Shown here: one piece after another, positions 1 through 7,478 of the stretch
Numbering within the stretch: the stretch's first letter is position 1
How the letters are laid out: each line of letters begins with the position of its first letter
Source: Terribium retamae
Lineage (GTDB): Bacteria; Pseudomonadota; Alphaproteobacteria; Rhizobiales; Rhizobiaceae
Direction: 5' to 3'
DNA: 35,469 nucleotides
Assembly (NCBI RefSeq): GCF_022347545.1
Contig: NZ_JAKREW010000042.1
Location: forward strand, 1 to 35,469
Notes under the pieces: generated by a model
Seen by the model: only the letters and a program-made list of their open reading frames with translations
Told to the model about the DNA's origin: nothing
The model's database searches: none
Program-made: the position numbers and the translations under genes

Positions 1-99
1 CCCATGCAGAACCTGGCCCATAGCGCATCCTTTGATTCGGACGACAATGATGAACCATCAAAGCCTGGGATCAAACACCTAACGCCTGGAAAAACAAGA

Positions 100-130
100 A
101 CCCGAATCGCTTGGCTCTCGCGATCCGGGT
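100..130 (-). terminator. Likely rho-independent terminator after the VOC gene
   Basis: Arms 100-110 and 120-130 pair over 11 positions with one mismatch around a 9-base loop. Read on the minus strand, the stem is followed by a T-rich tract (complement of 87-99). It lies about 100 bases after the stop of the minus-strand VOC gene, so it probably ends that transcript. This is seen in the sequence; no folding energy was computed. Confidence 0.55.
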
Positions 131-230
131 CAATTCAAGCAAGGGCGGATCGAGAAACCTACCCTTGCTCAACGGCCATAATACCATCGATCTGCTAAAT
201 TGAAACCGCTGGATGTTCCACCCGCAGGTT

Positions 231-611
231 TCAACGTGCGGTATCCTCACTCCCGGCAAGCCGATCAGGCTGCCACAATTCGATTGGATTGCCTTCCGGA
301 TCGTGGATGCGTGCGAAACGGCCGACGCCTGGCATATCCCATGCCGGGTTTGTGATCACTGCGATCCCTGTCTGACGCAGACACGCACAGAGCCCGTCGA
401 GATCGTCAACCCGCAGGTTCAACATCCATTGCCGATCCGTGGCGAAATAATCCGCTTCGGCAGTGAATGGTGCGAAAACACTGGGGCCGGCTCTTGTCTC
501 CCACATGCCAAATGGCTGCGATCCAACACCGAGATGTTCCAGATACCAGGCACGCAAGGTCTCCGGATCGCGTGCGCGAAAGAAAAAACCACCGATGCCC
601 GTCACGCTCAT
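231..611 (-). CDS. VOC (glyoxalase/bleomycin-resistance fold) family protein
   Basis: This 126-residue protein has the size and pattern of a single-domain vicinal oxygen chelate protein. It opens with VTGIGGFFFRARDPETL followed by a WYLEHLG segment, and near the C-terminus has HDPEGNPIELWQP, the usual metal-site strand of the fold. Such proteins act as cytosolic dimers in metal-dependent isomerisation, dioxygenation or drug binding, so the substrate cannot be told from sequence. The ATG at 611-609 is preceded on the minus strand by GGAG at a 7-base spacing. A hairpin with a T-rich tract follows downstream. No neighbour hints at a pathway. Family assignment is firm; function is unknown. Confidence 0.85.
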   Translation of the reverse strand: MSVTGIGGFFFRARDPETLRAWYLEHLGVGSQPFGMWETRAGPSVFAPFTAEADYFATDRQWMLNLRVDDLDGLCACLRQTGIAVITNPAWDMPGVGRFARIHDPEGNPIELWQPDRLAGSEDTAR

Positions 612-1015
612 TCTTCATCTCCATATCTTGCGCTGCCGAATCGGGCGGCGCCGCGCCAGGTGCGCCCCATAGCACCGACCGGGCCGCTTTCTCACGCCAT
701 CAGACCCGCGACGCACAGGTGCTTGTCAGCCTCGGCAGGACTTCGGAGCGCTGTCGCCGGGGAGTGTGCGGCCCCTGGCGAGCTCCGAGCAGATCAACTC
801 GCAGGCGTTTTGTGCATCGCACGACGACCGGGGTGCCGCCGACGCGCTCCGGCATTGTCGCGTCAGGCGCTCGGCCGCCTGCTCAGGGGCGCCCATCATG
901 CTCACATGGGATTGAGTGAGGCCAGGACGACGCGGAAATCGGGCGCGCGGCAGGCTCCGCGGCATGTACGCGGTCAACATCCTTGTCTTCAACAGCCGGA
1001 GCCTGCCAAGGCTCA
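612..1015. other. Stretch with no convincing gene
   Basis: Several overlapping open frames occur on both strands, as expected in GC-rich DNA, but none has recognisable family motifs or a good ribosome binding site. Together with the broken frame beside it, this may be decayed coding sequence between the VOC gene and the HipA-like gene. Nothing more can be supported. Confidence 0.4.
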
Positions 1016-1224
1016 TTATCGCCGCCTCGAAAAGGCGCTCCGCTCGCAAGCCATGAATGAGCGCTGGGCCCACAGGGCCGCCTTCAATCTCGGTTGCGCA
1101 TCGGCGACAAACCGGACCAGGAACGCGGGAGCGTTGAGCGCGATCCCGTTCTCGCGCGCGAAGGCCGCAACCGGGACAACCAGTCGATATCCCCGACCGA
1201 GATCTTGTCCGACCGGGAGCTCAT
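1016..1224 (-). pseudogene. Frameshifted small ORF immediately downstream of the hipA-like gene
   Basis: An ATG overlaps the hipA-like stop codon in an ATGA arrangement (1224-1221), the usual sign of translational coupling. It begins MSSRSDKISVGDIDWL. The natural-looking continuation lies in another frame (VAAFARENGIALNAPAFLVRF, then KAALWAQRSFM), ending at a TAA at 1018-1016. The simplest reading is one small gene broken by an indel at roughly 1150-1180. I do not recognise the family. An AbiEii-type partner would fit the AbiEi-like domain of its neighbour, but the sequence does not show this. Confidence 0.3.
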
Positions 1225-3068
1225 GCGAACGCGTCGCATCGGCGAACGACGATGGCCTTCACCCGCTCTTCCGCCAATCGGGCGTTCTCGCGATCGCACG
1301 CGAAGTCCGGCAGCGAAAGCACCGTCACGGCCTTGCGCATGGCCGCCGCAACACTGGCCATCGCCTCCTCTGCGCGTGCAAGCGGCAGTTCGATCGTACG
1401 AGCGAGCGTCAGGAAATCTCCCGGCGTGAGACGATCGTCCTTCCCGTTCAACTTCAGCGCCATCCGATCCCCTGCGAGGCCGGGAAAAACCCGTGTGGTC
1501 ACCGGGTCATAGAGCGGTGCGAGCCTCACGCTTTCAAACCGCCGTGCGCCCGGTGCGGCAATCTTAAGCAGCGCGAGGTTCTTCAGGTGCATGTCGCCGT
1601 CGGCAATCAGCCAGGCGAACAAGGCTCGTCGAAACAGAACGTCGAGGTCTTCCGCGGGGTCGGTGGAGAGCGGCCGCAGCCCTCTGGCAGTCCGTTCGAT
1701 CGTTCCGTCGTATTTGGCCGAAGTCGGCAGATCGAGGACTGAACAGAAGTCTTCGAGCGCAAGACGACGACGATCTTGCGGCCCGCGCCGAATGTCGAAC
1801 CGCCCAACGACCAGCGCAGGCGCCATGCCGCCGGGCATGCCGACGAGCGCCGTGTCTGGCACGGTGAACTGGGCCGCCCGACCAAGCTCTAGACAGAACC
1901 ATTCGACGACCGGCAATGCCTCGAATCCGGCCGTCCCGGCCGGCTTCAGGATATGGGTGAACGGTTCTTCTATCGCCGGCAGCAGCGCGCCATCGGCGGT
2001 AAGGCACATCGGCGCTTTGATTTGGACGCCTGAGAGCCGCGGCGTGTTCGCGCGATCGAAGAGCTGCGCCAGGTTTTCCTCAAAGGTCCGCTCCAGATCG
2101 CCTCTCGAGGGGCCAGCATAGTGGCCGGTGAACCTCCCTTGTTCGGCGAATGCTTCAAGCGGCGCTTGGAGGACGTCGGGCGGCAGGGCGTCGAGCCCAT
2201 CCGGGCTCTCGACGACTGCGATATTCGACATGAACCGCTTGCCGCGGCGAAGCGCATCCCGATCGTCGCGATCGTGAAGAACCTGGGCGAGCCAGCCCTC
2301 GGGCAGGAGTGACTCCACAAAAGCGGGAAGCTTGCCGGGCGTGGTCTGACGAACGAGTGGAGGGCCGACATGGGAGTGGGACTTCCAGCGCCACTCAAAG
2401 CCGTCATGAGTTAAGCGGCCGAGCGGTTCGTCGTGCCACGCGACAATGCGATCGAGCGCGGCCTTGTTGGCCGGCGGCTTGCCGGCAGCCGGGCGGGCGA
2501 TCAGGTAGCGTTCGGCTGCTTCGCCTTCCCGGTACCAGCCGTTCTCGCGCGCCAACATCCAAAGCGCGTCGGCTGTCGCCCGCGATGACCCATATTCATC
2601 GATCAGCCGCGCTGCCATCTCTGCGCGTAATGGGCCGGTGATTGCACTTGCATGCTCGCTGCGCAGACGGAAGGCTTCCAGGAAGCGTTGACGTGGCGAT
2701 GACACTTCGATTCGGAACTCACCCTGGTCGTCCCCCACGATCGCAGGTGCAGTCGAGGGATGCGGGGGCGCCTCGTTCTGAATGATTTCGAGGCTGCGAA
2801 GCCGCGTTCGCTGGTTGCGGCGACCGCTGATGAACAGACGGCCGTCAGGGGTCGGCCCGAGCAGCGCCGCCGAAGCAAACGACAGGTAAGCGTTGGGATA
2901 GAGATAGTGTGCGATGCGAACGGCGTGCGCCAAGACCTCTGCGTCAACGTCCGCGTCTGCCGCGACATACACACCGCGGACGAGCTGAATGAGGTCGCCA
3001 GCCGCCGCTCGGGCGTGCGCACGCCGACGATCAACGGTCTCTCCAACGAGAATTACGGGCACGGACAA
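1221..3068 (-). CDS. HipA-type kinase fused to an AbiEi-like N-terminal domain
   Basis: This 615-residue protein has two parts. Residues 1 to about 115 resemble the N-terminal winged-helix domain of AbiEi-type antitoxins (a short helical start, then GVYVAADADVDAEVLAHAV and LSFASAALLG). From about residue 210 to the end is a complete HipA fold: a Couple_hipA segment ending in LLPEGWL, SGVQIKAP, the ATP-site THILKP, the LEDFCSVLDLP stretch, a catalytic segment ADGDMHLKNLALL near residue 490, and a DFG-like LYDPVTT. HipA kinases phosphorylate translation factors or aminoacyl-tRNA synthetases and cause growth arrest. Here the regulatory DNA-binding part seems to be built in, and no separate hipB is seen. 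The start is TTG at 3068 or GTG at 3062; an in-frame stop lies just upstream. Palindromic repeats abut the start and suggest autoregulation. Confidence 0.8.
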   Translation of the reverse strand: MSVPVILVGETVDRRRAHARAAAGDLIQLVRGVYVAADADVDAEVLAHAVRIAHYLYPNAYLSFASAALLGPTPDGRLFISGRRNQRTRLRSLEIIQNEAPPHPSTAPAIVGDDQGEFRIEVSSPRQRFLEAFRLRSEHASAITGPLRAEMAARLIDEYGSSRATADALWMLARENGWYREGEAAERYLIARPAAGKPPANKAALDRIVAWHDEPLGRLTHDGFEWRWKSHSHVGPPLVRQTTPGKLPAFVESLLPEGWLAQVLHDRDDRDALRRGKRFMSNIAVVESPDGLDALPPDVLQAPLEAFAEQGRFTGHYAGPSRGDLERTFEENLAQLFDRANTPRLSGVQIKAPMCLTADGALLPAIEEPFTHILKPAGTAGFEALPVVEWFCLELGRAAQFTVPDTALVGMPGGMAPALVVGRFDIRRGPQDRRRLALEDFCSVLDLPTSAKYDGTIERTARGLRPLSTDPAEDLDVLFRRALFAWLIADGDMHLKNLALLKIAAPGARRFESVRLAPLYDPVTTRVFPGLAGDRMALKLNGKDDRLTPGDFLTLARTIELPLARAEEAMASVAAAMRKAVTVLSLPDFACDRENARLAEERVKAIVVRRCDAFA

Positions 3069-3071
3069 TCT

Positions 3072-3149
3072 CGCATCTCAGATGCGCGAAAGTCCTCAAA
3101 ATATTCTTCCCTGTCAAGAACTTTCACGCATCTCAGATGCGCGAAAGTC
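3072..3149 (-). promoter_or_regulatory. Twin palindromic operators and promoter of the hipA-like gene
   Basis: Two perfect 23-base direct repeats lie at 3072-3094 and 3127-3149, 55 bases apart. Each contains the perfect palindrome CGCATCTCAGATGCG; in the distal copy the symmetry extends outward into CTTTC...GAAAG with one mismatch. Between them, on the minus strand, is a perfect -35 box TTGACA (complement of 3112-3117). The -10 at a 17-base spacing (GACTTT) is weak and falls on the edge of the proximal repeat. The proximal repeat starts 4 bases from the TTG start, so a bound protein would block both polymerase and ribosome. The inferred ligand is the AbiEi-like domain of the adjacent protein. 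Confidence 0.65.
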
Positions 3150-3276
3150 AGACTGCACTGAGACTCCGGCGACCCCCCGAGCCCGGAACGCGGCCGCTCA
3201 CGCGCTCCGTTCCTGAAGACAAAGGCGGTACTGAACCAGAAATCCATCCGCGTCGACCGCCTCCGACAGCAACCTG

Positions 3277-3390
3277 TTCGAAACCTTTGGCTTTGTCCGT
3301 CCGCTTGACGACCGCCAGGGCGAACGCGCCGATCTTTTGCAGGTCCCGCTTCGGTTTCGGTCCGGCATGGCCGCCGCCGGCGAAGGTGTA
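3277..3390 (-). mobile_element. IS5-family transposase remnant
   Basis: A minus-strand frame reads FAGGGHAGPKPKRDLQKIG followed by VVKRTDKAKGFE. This is the conserved late part of IS5-type DDE transposases (usual form GYAGPKL...KIG...EIVKRSDxAKGFEVLPRRW). The catalytic-Glu segment that should follow is lost to frame breaks, and no inverted repeats were found. It is a small decayed fragment. The flanking stretches 3150-3276 and 3391-3720 hold no other gene that I can support. Confidence 0.6.
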
Positions 3391-3723
3391 CCGCCAGCCA
3401 CGGCCAGCGTTCGAGAATGGCCTTGAGGGCAGCCGGTGCGGTTCGCGAACGGCATCATCGGCTCGCTCGGCGCCCACCCCGCATCGGCCAGATCGCTTGC
3501 GCAGGCGCAACGCGGCTCACGATGCGCATGGGGGGTTCAGTCCAGGCCATCGTGATCTCCATCGAATCCCGCAAATCCAGCGGAACCACAACCTCCTGCA
3601 ATCACTGAACTCTTTTGGGAACGGACGCTTAAACCCGCGCGCGCCTGGCGCTGTCGTGATGAGTTTCGAAACCGCCTCCGGAAGGCTGAAGGTGGAGCGC
3701 CGCATATGGACCGCTCCGCCTGT

Positions 3724-4908
3724 TCATGATCCGGGCATTTTCGGAAGGCCGCACCAGGCTTTGAACCGGCCGCCTAGGTTGCAACTATTCCATCCACCCA
3801 TATTATAATATAGGTATGTGCCTCCTCCGTACCCATATATGGTGCAAAACCAGTGGTTTTCATCGACCGGCAGGCGGCCGTCTACATAATCGACCGGCAG
3901 GCGGCCGTCTACATAATAGATCGACAGATATCCTCCGGGGGACAGGCTGTTGCCGCCGATGGATAGTCTCCACACCTCCGCTTCCGGCCCGGTCAGCAGG
4001 TTCTCATTGACGACGAGGCGGAAGACGTTGGTGACGATGACGCGGTAGGCGACCTGCCTGCCGTCGGTATCGGTGGCGCGGATCAGCGTTGTGCCGTTGG
4101 CCTCGCCGGTGACCTTGCCCTCGGCGTCGACGGCGGCGATGGCGGGGTTGTCGCTGGCGTAGCGGTAGGGCGGCGTGCCGCCGCTGGCCACACGCACCGC
4201 GGTGTTGCCGGGGAAGTCCTCGCCGTTGGTCGGCCAGTCCGGTATTTTCGTGGCGATCCCCTTCAGTTCCATCTCCGTCTGCGGGATGCTCAGCCCCGCC
4301 ACCGTCAGCGAGCGCTCGGGCGACACCGGATTGGTGCCGTAAAGCCCCCTGGCGGTGAAGCGGTGCGGCCCGTTGGCAAGGTCCTCGAGCGTATGCAGCC
4401 AGGCGCCGCCGGACGTGACGCGGATCTTGCCCTTCCATGTCTCGCCGTCGAAGATCTCAACCTCCTCGCCGGCTTGAGCGGTACCGCTCAGGCTGAGGGT
4501 GGCATCGGCCGTGGTGCCGCCGTCGGGCACCTCGCCTTTCGTATCCCAGATATAGCCAATGGCCGGCATCACCTCGACGGTGAGCGCGCGTGGCGGGGAG
4601 ACGGGTTTGCCGCCATACTGGCCTTCGGCGATGAAGATGTGCAGACCTGGAGCTAGGCCCGAGGCCGGCAACCTCCAGTTGCCTGAGGCATCGACGGGCG
4701 CGCCGCCCTCGGAGATATCCGTATCGCTGTCGTCAAGCATCCGCGCGATGGCAGCCCCCTGCACGCGGCTTCCGCCGGCGCTATCGACGCCTCCGGCTCT
4801 AGGCCTTGCCACCGTCACCGCCTTTCGTCCTCGTGGCGGATTTGCCTCGTGTCGTTGCCATGGACCTTTTGTCGAACAAGCCGCATGCGCAACATCTGGA
4901 TGGCGCAT
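3724..4908 (-). CDS. Bacterial Ig-like domain protein
   Basis: About 394 residues from ATG 4908 (GTG 4923 is also possible; neither has a clear ribosome binding site). Two Ig-like modules occur in tandem: one around DDSDTDISEGGAPVDASGNW, the next around LSLSGTAQAGEEVEIFDGE, each ending in a VSPxRxLTV strand. A Big2-type module follows (GGTPPYRYASDNPAIAAVD, then GKVTGEANGTTLIRATD). The C-terminus is rich in Gly, Tyr and Cys and carries an exact duplication of YVDGRLPVD. Such modules belong to surface or secreted adhesins. No signal peptide is visible, so this may be the end of a formerly longer protein or one exported by another route. The binding target is unknown. Confidence 0.65.
   Translation of the reverse strand: MRHPDVAHAACSTKGPWQRHEANPPRGRKAVTVARPRAGGVDSAGGSRVQGAAIARMLDDSDTDISEGGAPVDASGNWRLPASGLAPGLHIFIAEGQYGGKPVSPPRALTVEVMPAIGYIWDTKGEVPDGGTTADATLSLSGTAQAGEEVEIFDGETWKGKIRVTSGGAWLHTLEDLANGPHRFTARGLYGTNPVSPERSLTVAGLSIPQTEMELKGIATKIPDWPTNGEDFPGNTAVRVASGGTPPYRYASDNPAIAAVDAEGKVTGEANGTTLIRATDTDGRQVAYRVIVTNVFRLVVNENLLTGPEAEVWRLSIGGNSLSPGGYLSIYYVDGRLPVDYVDGRLPVDENHWFCTIYGYGGGTYLYYNMGGWNSCNLGGRFKAWCGLPKMPGS
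3864..3917. repeat. Perfect 27-bp tandem duplication inside the Ig-like gene
   Basis: The 27-base unit 3864-3890 is repeated exactly at 3891-3917. Being a multiple of three, it adds nine residues (YVDGRLPVD) in frame near the C-terminus. Perfect identity implies a recent slippage event or a copy-number-variable site. Confidence 0.9.
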
Positions 4909-4923
4909 GGTCTGCAGGGTCAC

Positions 4924-5384
4924 TTCGAACGTTGCACCGGATCTGCTTTTACGCTATGCAACTATGGGTTGCTTTTGTATTATGCAAGTGTCTCCCTTGG
5001 GAAGGCGGCCGAAGAGGGTGAGACCGGTTCGTCGCTGCCGGGTGCGTGACTTGCAGCCAAAGTTTTGCCGGTTTCGGAACATTGAGGAGTGGCGATGCAT
5101 CCATCTCGCCGCGCAACCTTCAAACCATTTACCGCCGCCGGCACCGCCCGGTGGGCCTGGCGGAGCGAAGCGAGCCTTTCCGGATCGGGGCGGTCGCGTC
5201 GGCGCGGCCTTGAAACGGCAATGGCAGGTGCGTTCAGCGTCCCCCGTCGACCGTTGCGGCCCCCTCGACCGCTGCGGCCCTTGTCCGACCTCGGTTCCAA
5301 ACGTCACGAAAGGTCAGGCGCTCCAAGTAACGAGCGAACCAGGCGCCCAAAACACTGTGGCAAACCGTTGAATGGGGAGTGCTT
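4924..5384. other. Intergenic stretch between the Ig-like gene and the terpene operon
   Basis: No gene is supported here. The left end (4950-4990) is locally AT-rich and holds TATGCAA twice, at 4955-4961 and 4981-4987. It is a plausible promoter area for the minus-strand Ig-like gene, though the boxes are weak. Around 5247-5283 is an imperfect direct repeat built on TCGACCG(T/C)TGCGGCCC. The promoter for the plus-strand block 1 operon should lie here, but I see no convincing -35/-10 pair. Confidence 0.4.
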
Positions 5385-7427
5385 ATGACAGCCAAGCAAA
5401 GTGTATTGACCAGTGGCGCACTGAGCTTTGGGGACAGCCTGCACTTTCCACCGTTCGGTTTCAAGTTCAAGCACCGACGGCAGCCCGATGCCGAAGACTT
5501 GCTCAACCAGGTAAACGGGGACGACTGGCCTTACATCACCGCGTTTTATGTCAACGAAGGGGCGGCCAAAGCGAATCGCCGGCACCTGCTCCCCTTGTTC
5601 GGCTCTCTCATTTGCCCCAGCGCATCGCGGCAGCGCAGCTACTGGATCATGCGGCAAGTCGAGCTGATCGCAGTCATGGATGATCACTTCACGCTTCCGG
5701 ATGTCATTGACGATCCGCAACAGCTTCGCATCCTGGAGGAGATGTACGCAAACGCGGTACGTGGGATCCGGCCACCGGATGCGTTTCCCGTGGCACAGCT
5801 GTTGCACGACACAGTACAGCCCATCTTCGCGATGCTCTCCCCGACCTCATCGATAGGCCCCCGCTTGGCCGCCGCCATACACGAGGTCATCGAATATCTG
5901 TCCCATCCCGTGGTTCATCGTATGGAGAAGCTCAGCTTCGACGAGTACCTGCGCATACGGCGATGCGAGACCACAGCGATGTGGTGCGCACTGCTCATAG
6001 AGTTCGGCATCGATGTGGACATGGCCGATGCACTGGGCGAAAGCACGGATCTTCGCCAAGTGCTGCAGGCAGCCACCGACCTCATCGTACTCATCAACGA
6101 TCTCGGCTCGTTTCGAAGGGAATTTTCAAACGACGACGCGCTCAACGGCATCTGGCTGCTGGTGCGTCAGCAAAACATGAGTGTTCAGCAGGCGATCGAC
6201 CAGTTCGCCCTGCTTGCGCGCGAAACCGAAGACAGATTGATCGCCGCACGCGATCGCGTACGCGCCTGCCCGCTTGGGCAGCGCGACGATGTACGCCGAT
6301 ACATGGACGAACTGGTATGTTTCTACACCGGCTGTGCCGAATTTCACACCTTCTCCGAGCGCTTTTTCGGTCTCGATTGCGACCAGGCCTTCTACTCGGG
6401 CGAAGTGAAAATCGAACGACTGGTATTGCCACAAGACATCGCCGGATTCTCAACCGTCGCCAAATCGAGGTGCGAAATGCGCTCGCAGCGTGAGGACAAT
6501 GCCGCGATCCACGTGATCAAGGGGCACGATATCGACCACTACCAGGAAAATATCGAGCGAGTATACGCCGATTCGCCAGACGAATGGTGCAAAGTCATCG
6601 GCCAGGAGTTCTGGTTTCAGTACGGGGTGTTCGACGAGAAAACCAGCCGGCAAGGCACGCCAATGGATGCCTCAGGCCGACGGCACATGGACCGTCAATT
6701 CGAACTGGCCGAGCGAAGTGGAGCGGATCTTTCCAGCCAATCCGTGCGGCGCGCGATCGATGTCGGTTGCGGCTGGGGCCCCGTACTCAAGTACATCGCG
6801 GAGCGTTTCCCTGAATGCCATTGCATCGATGCGGTCAACGTCAGCCCCGTGCAGATGGACTACGTCCGTCGGTCGCTCGAGCGCGAGGGACTGACCGATC
6901 GGGTCAATCTCTATCTGTGCAACGCGAAGGATATCGGCTTGCTACCCGACACCGAGATGCCTTTCGACCTGGCCATCCTTCGCGGCAGCATCTGTCAGTT
7001 CACCGCACAAGTCATGGAAGACACGATGGCGGCTTTGGCGGCACGGATGCGCCCCGGCGCCACGGTCATCATCTCGGAGACCCTCTACAAGACCGATCTG
7101 GCAACCTACCAACCTTTTATTCCTGACGAAGTCGATCGCGGCGCGGCCGGACACCGCAAGACGCCTGAAGGCGTCAGGCAGGCCCTCCAAAATCACGGCT
7201 TTACCGTCCTGGACGAACGGGTCCTGCCCTCGAATGAGGAGGTCATCCGCTGGTACACCATCCTGCGCGAGAATATCGAGGCAAACTATCCGTCACAGCG
7301 CGCAGCCATTTTCGATCAACTTCATGACATGTCGATCAGCCTGTCGGATGCGCTGGAGAAAGACAAAGTCTCTTCCGTGAGCTTTATCGCGCGGCGAAAC
7401 CAGGAAGTCCCGGCGAATGCTCGTTGA
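5385..7427 (+). CDS. Terpene synthase / prenyl-diphosphate C-methyltransferase fusion
   Basis: This 680-residue protein joins two enzymes. Residues 1 to about 335 are a class I terpene synthase: metal motif VMDDHFTLPD (D99, D100), a canonical NSE triad NDLGSFRRE (238-246), a diphosphate-sensing Arg (R192) exactly 46 residues before the NSE, and RF (326-327) where RY is usual. Residues 375-670 are an SAM-dependent methyltransferase of the SodC type, with motif I DVGCGWG at 459-465. This half is clearly paralogous to the stand-alone enzyme at 17532: both share FPEC, INVS/VNVS, HRK(T/S)P and RVLPSN. The expected activities are C-methylation of a prenyl diphosphate (possibly with cyclisation) and ionisation-driven cyclisation. 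The start at ATG 5385 has GGGGAG 5 bases upstream; GTG 5379 is the alternative. First gene of an operon with the class II cyclase and P450. Confidence 0.88.
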   Translation: MTAKQSVLTSGALSFGDSLHFPPFGFKFKHRRQPDAEDLLNQVNGDDWPYITAFYVNEGAAKANRRHLLPLFGSLICPSASRQRSYWIMRQVELIAVMDDHFTLPDVIDDPQQLRILEEMYANAVRGIRPPDAFPVAQLLHDTVQPIFAMLSPTSSIGPRLAAAIHEVIEYLSHPVVHRMEKLSFDEYLRIRRCETTAMWCALLIEFGIDVDMADALGESTDLRQVLQAATDLIVLINDLGSFRREFSNDDALNGIWLLVRQQNMSVQQAIDQFALLARETEDRLIAARDRVRACPLGQRDDVRRYMDELVCFYTGCAEFHTFSERFFGLDCDQAFYSGEVKIERLVLPQDIAGFSTVAKSRCEMRSQREDNAAIHVIKGHDIDHYQENIERVYADSPDEWCKVIGQEFWFQYGVFDEKTSRQGTPMDASGRRHMDRQFELAERSGADLSSQSVRRAIDVGCGWGPVLKYIAERFPECHCIDAVNVSPVQMDYVRRSLEREGLTDRVNLYLCNAKDIGLLPDTEMPFDLAILRGSICQFTAQVMEDTMAALAARMRPGATVIISETLYKTDLATYQPFIPDEVDRGAAGHRKTPEGVRQALQNHGFTVLDERVLPSNEEVIRWYTILRENIEANYPSQRAAIFDQLHDMSISLSDALEKDKVSSVSFIARRNQEVPANAR

Positions 7428-7478
7428 AAACCGCGAGAATCGCAGCAGTCGCCGGACACGCCAACCTGAAATCAGGCC

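Noticed and set aside
100..130. tRNA gene near the left edge
   Set aside because: Only one hairpin is present; there is no cloverleaf, T-loop or CCA-type end. The T-rich tract on the minus strand fits a terminator.
213..1742. A 509-codon plus-strand open frame
   Set aside because: It runs antisense through the VOC gene and part of the hipA-like gene. Its translation is Arg/Ala/Pro-rich with no family motif, as expected for a GC-rich shadow frame.
3062..3149. CRISPR-like repeat pair upstream of the hipA-like gene
   Set aside because: There are only two copies, they are palindromic and flank a promoter, and no cas gene is near; an operator is the better reading.
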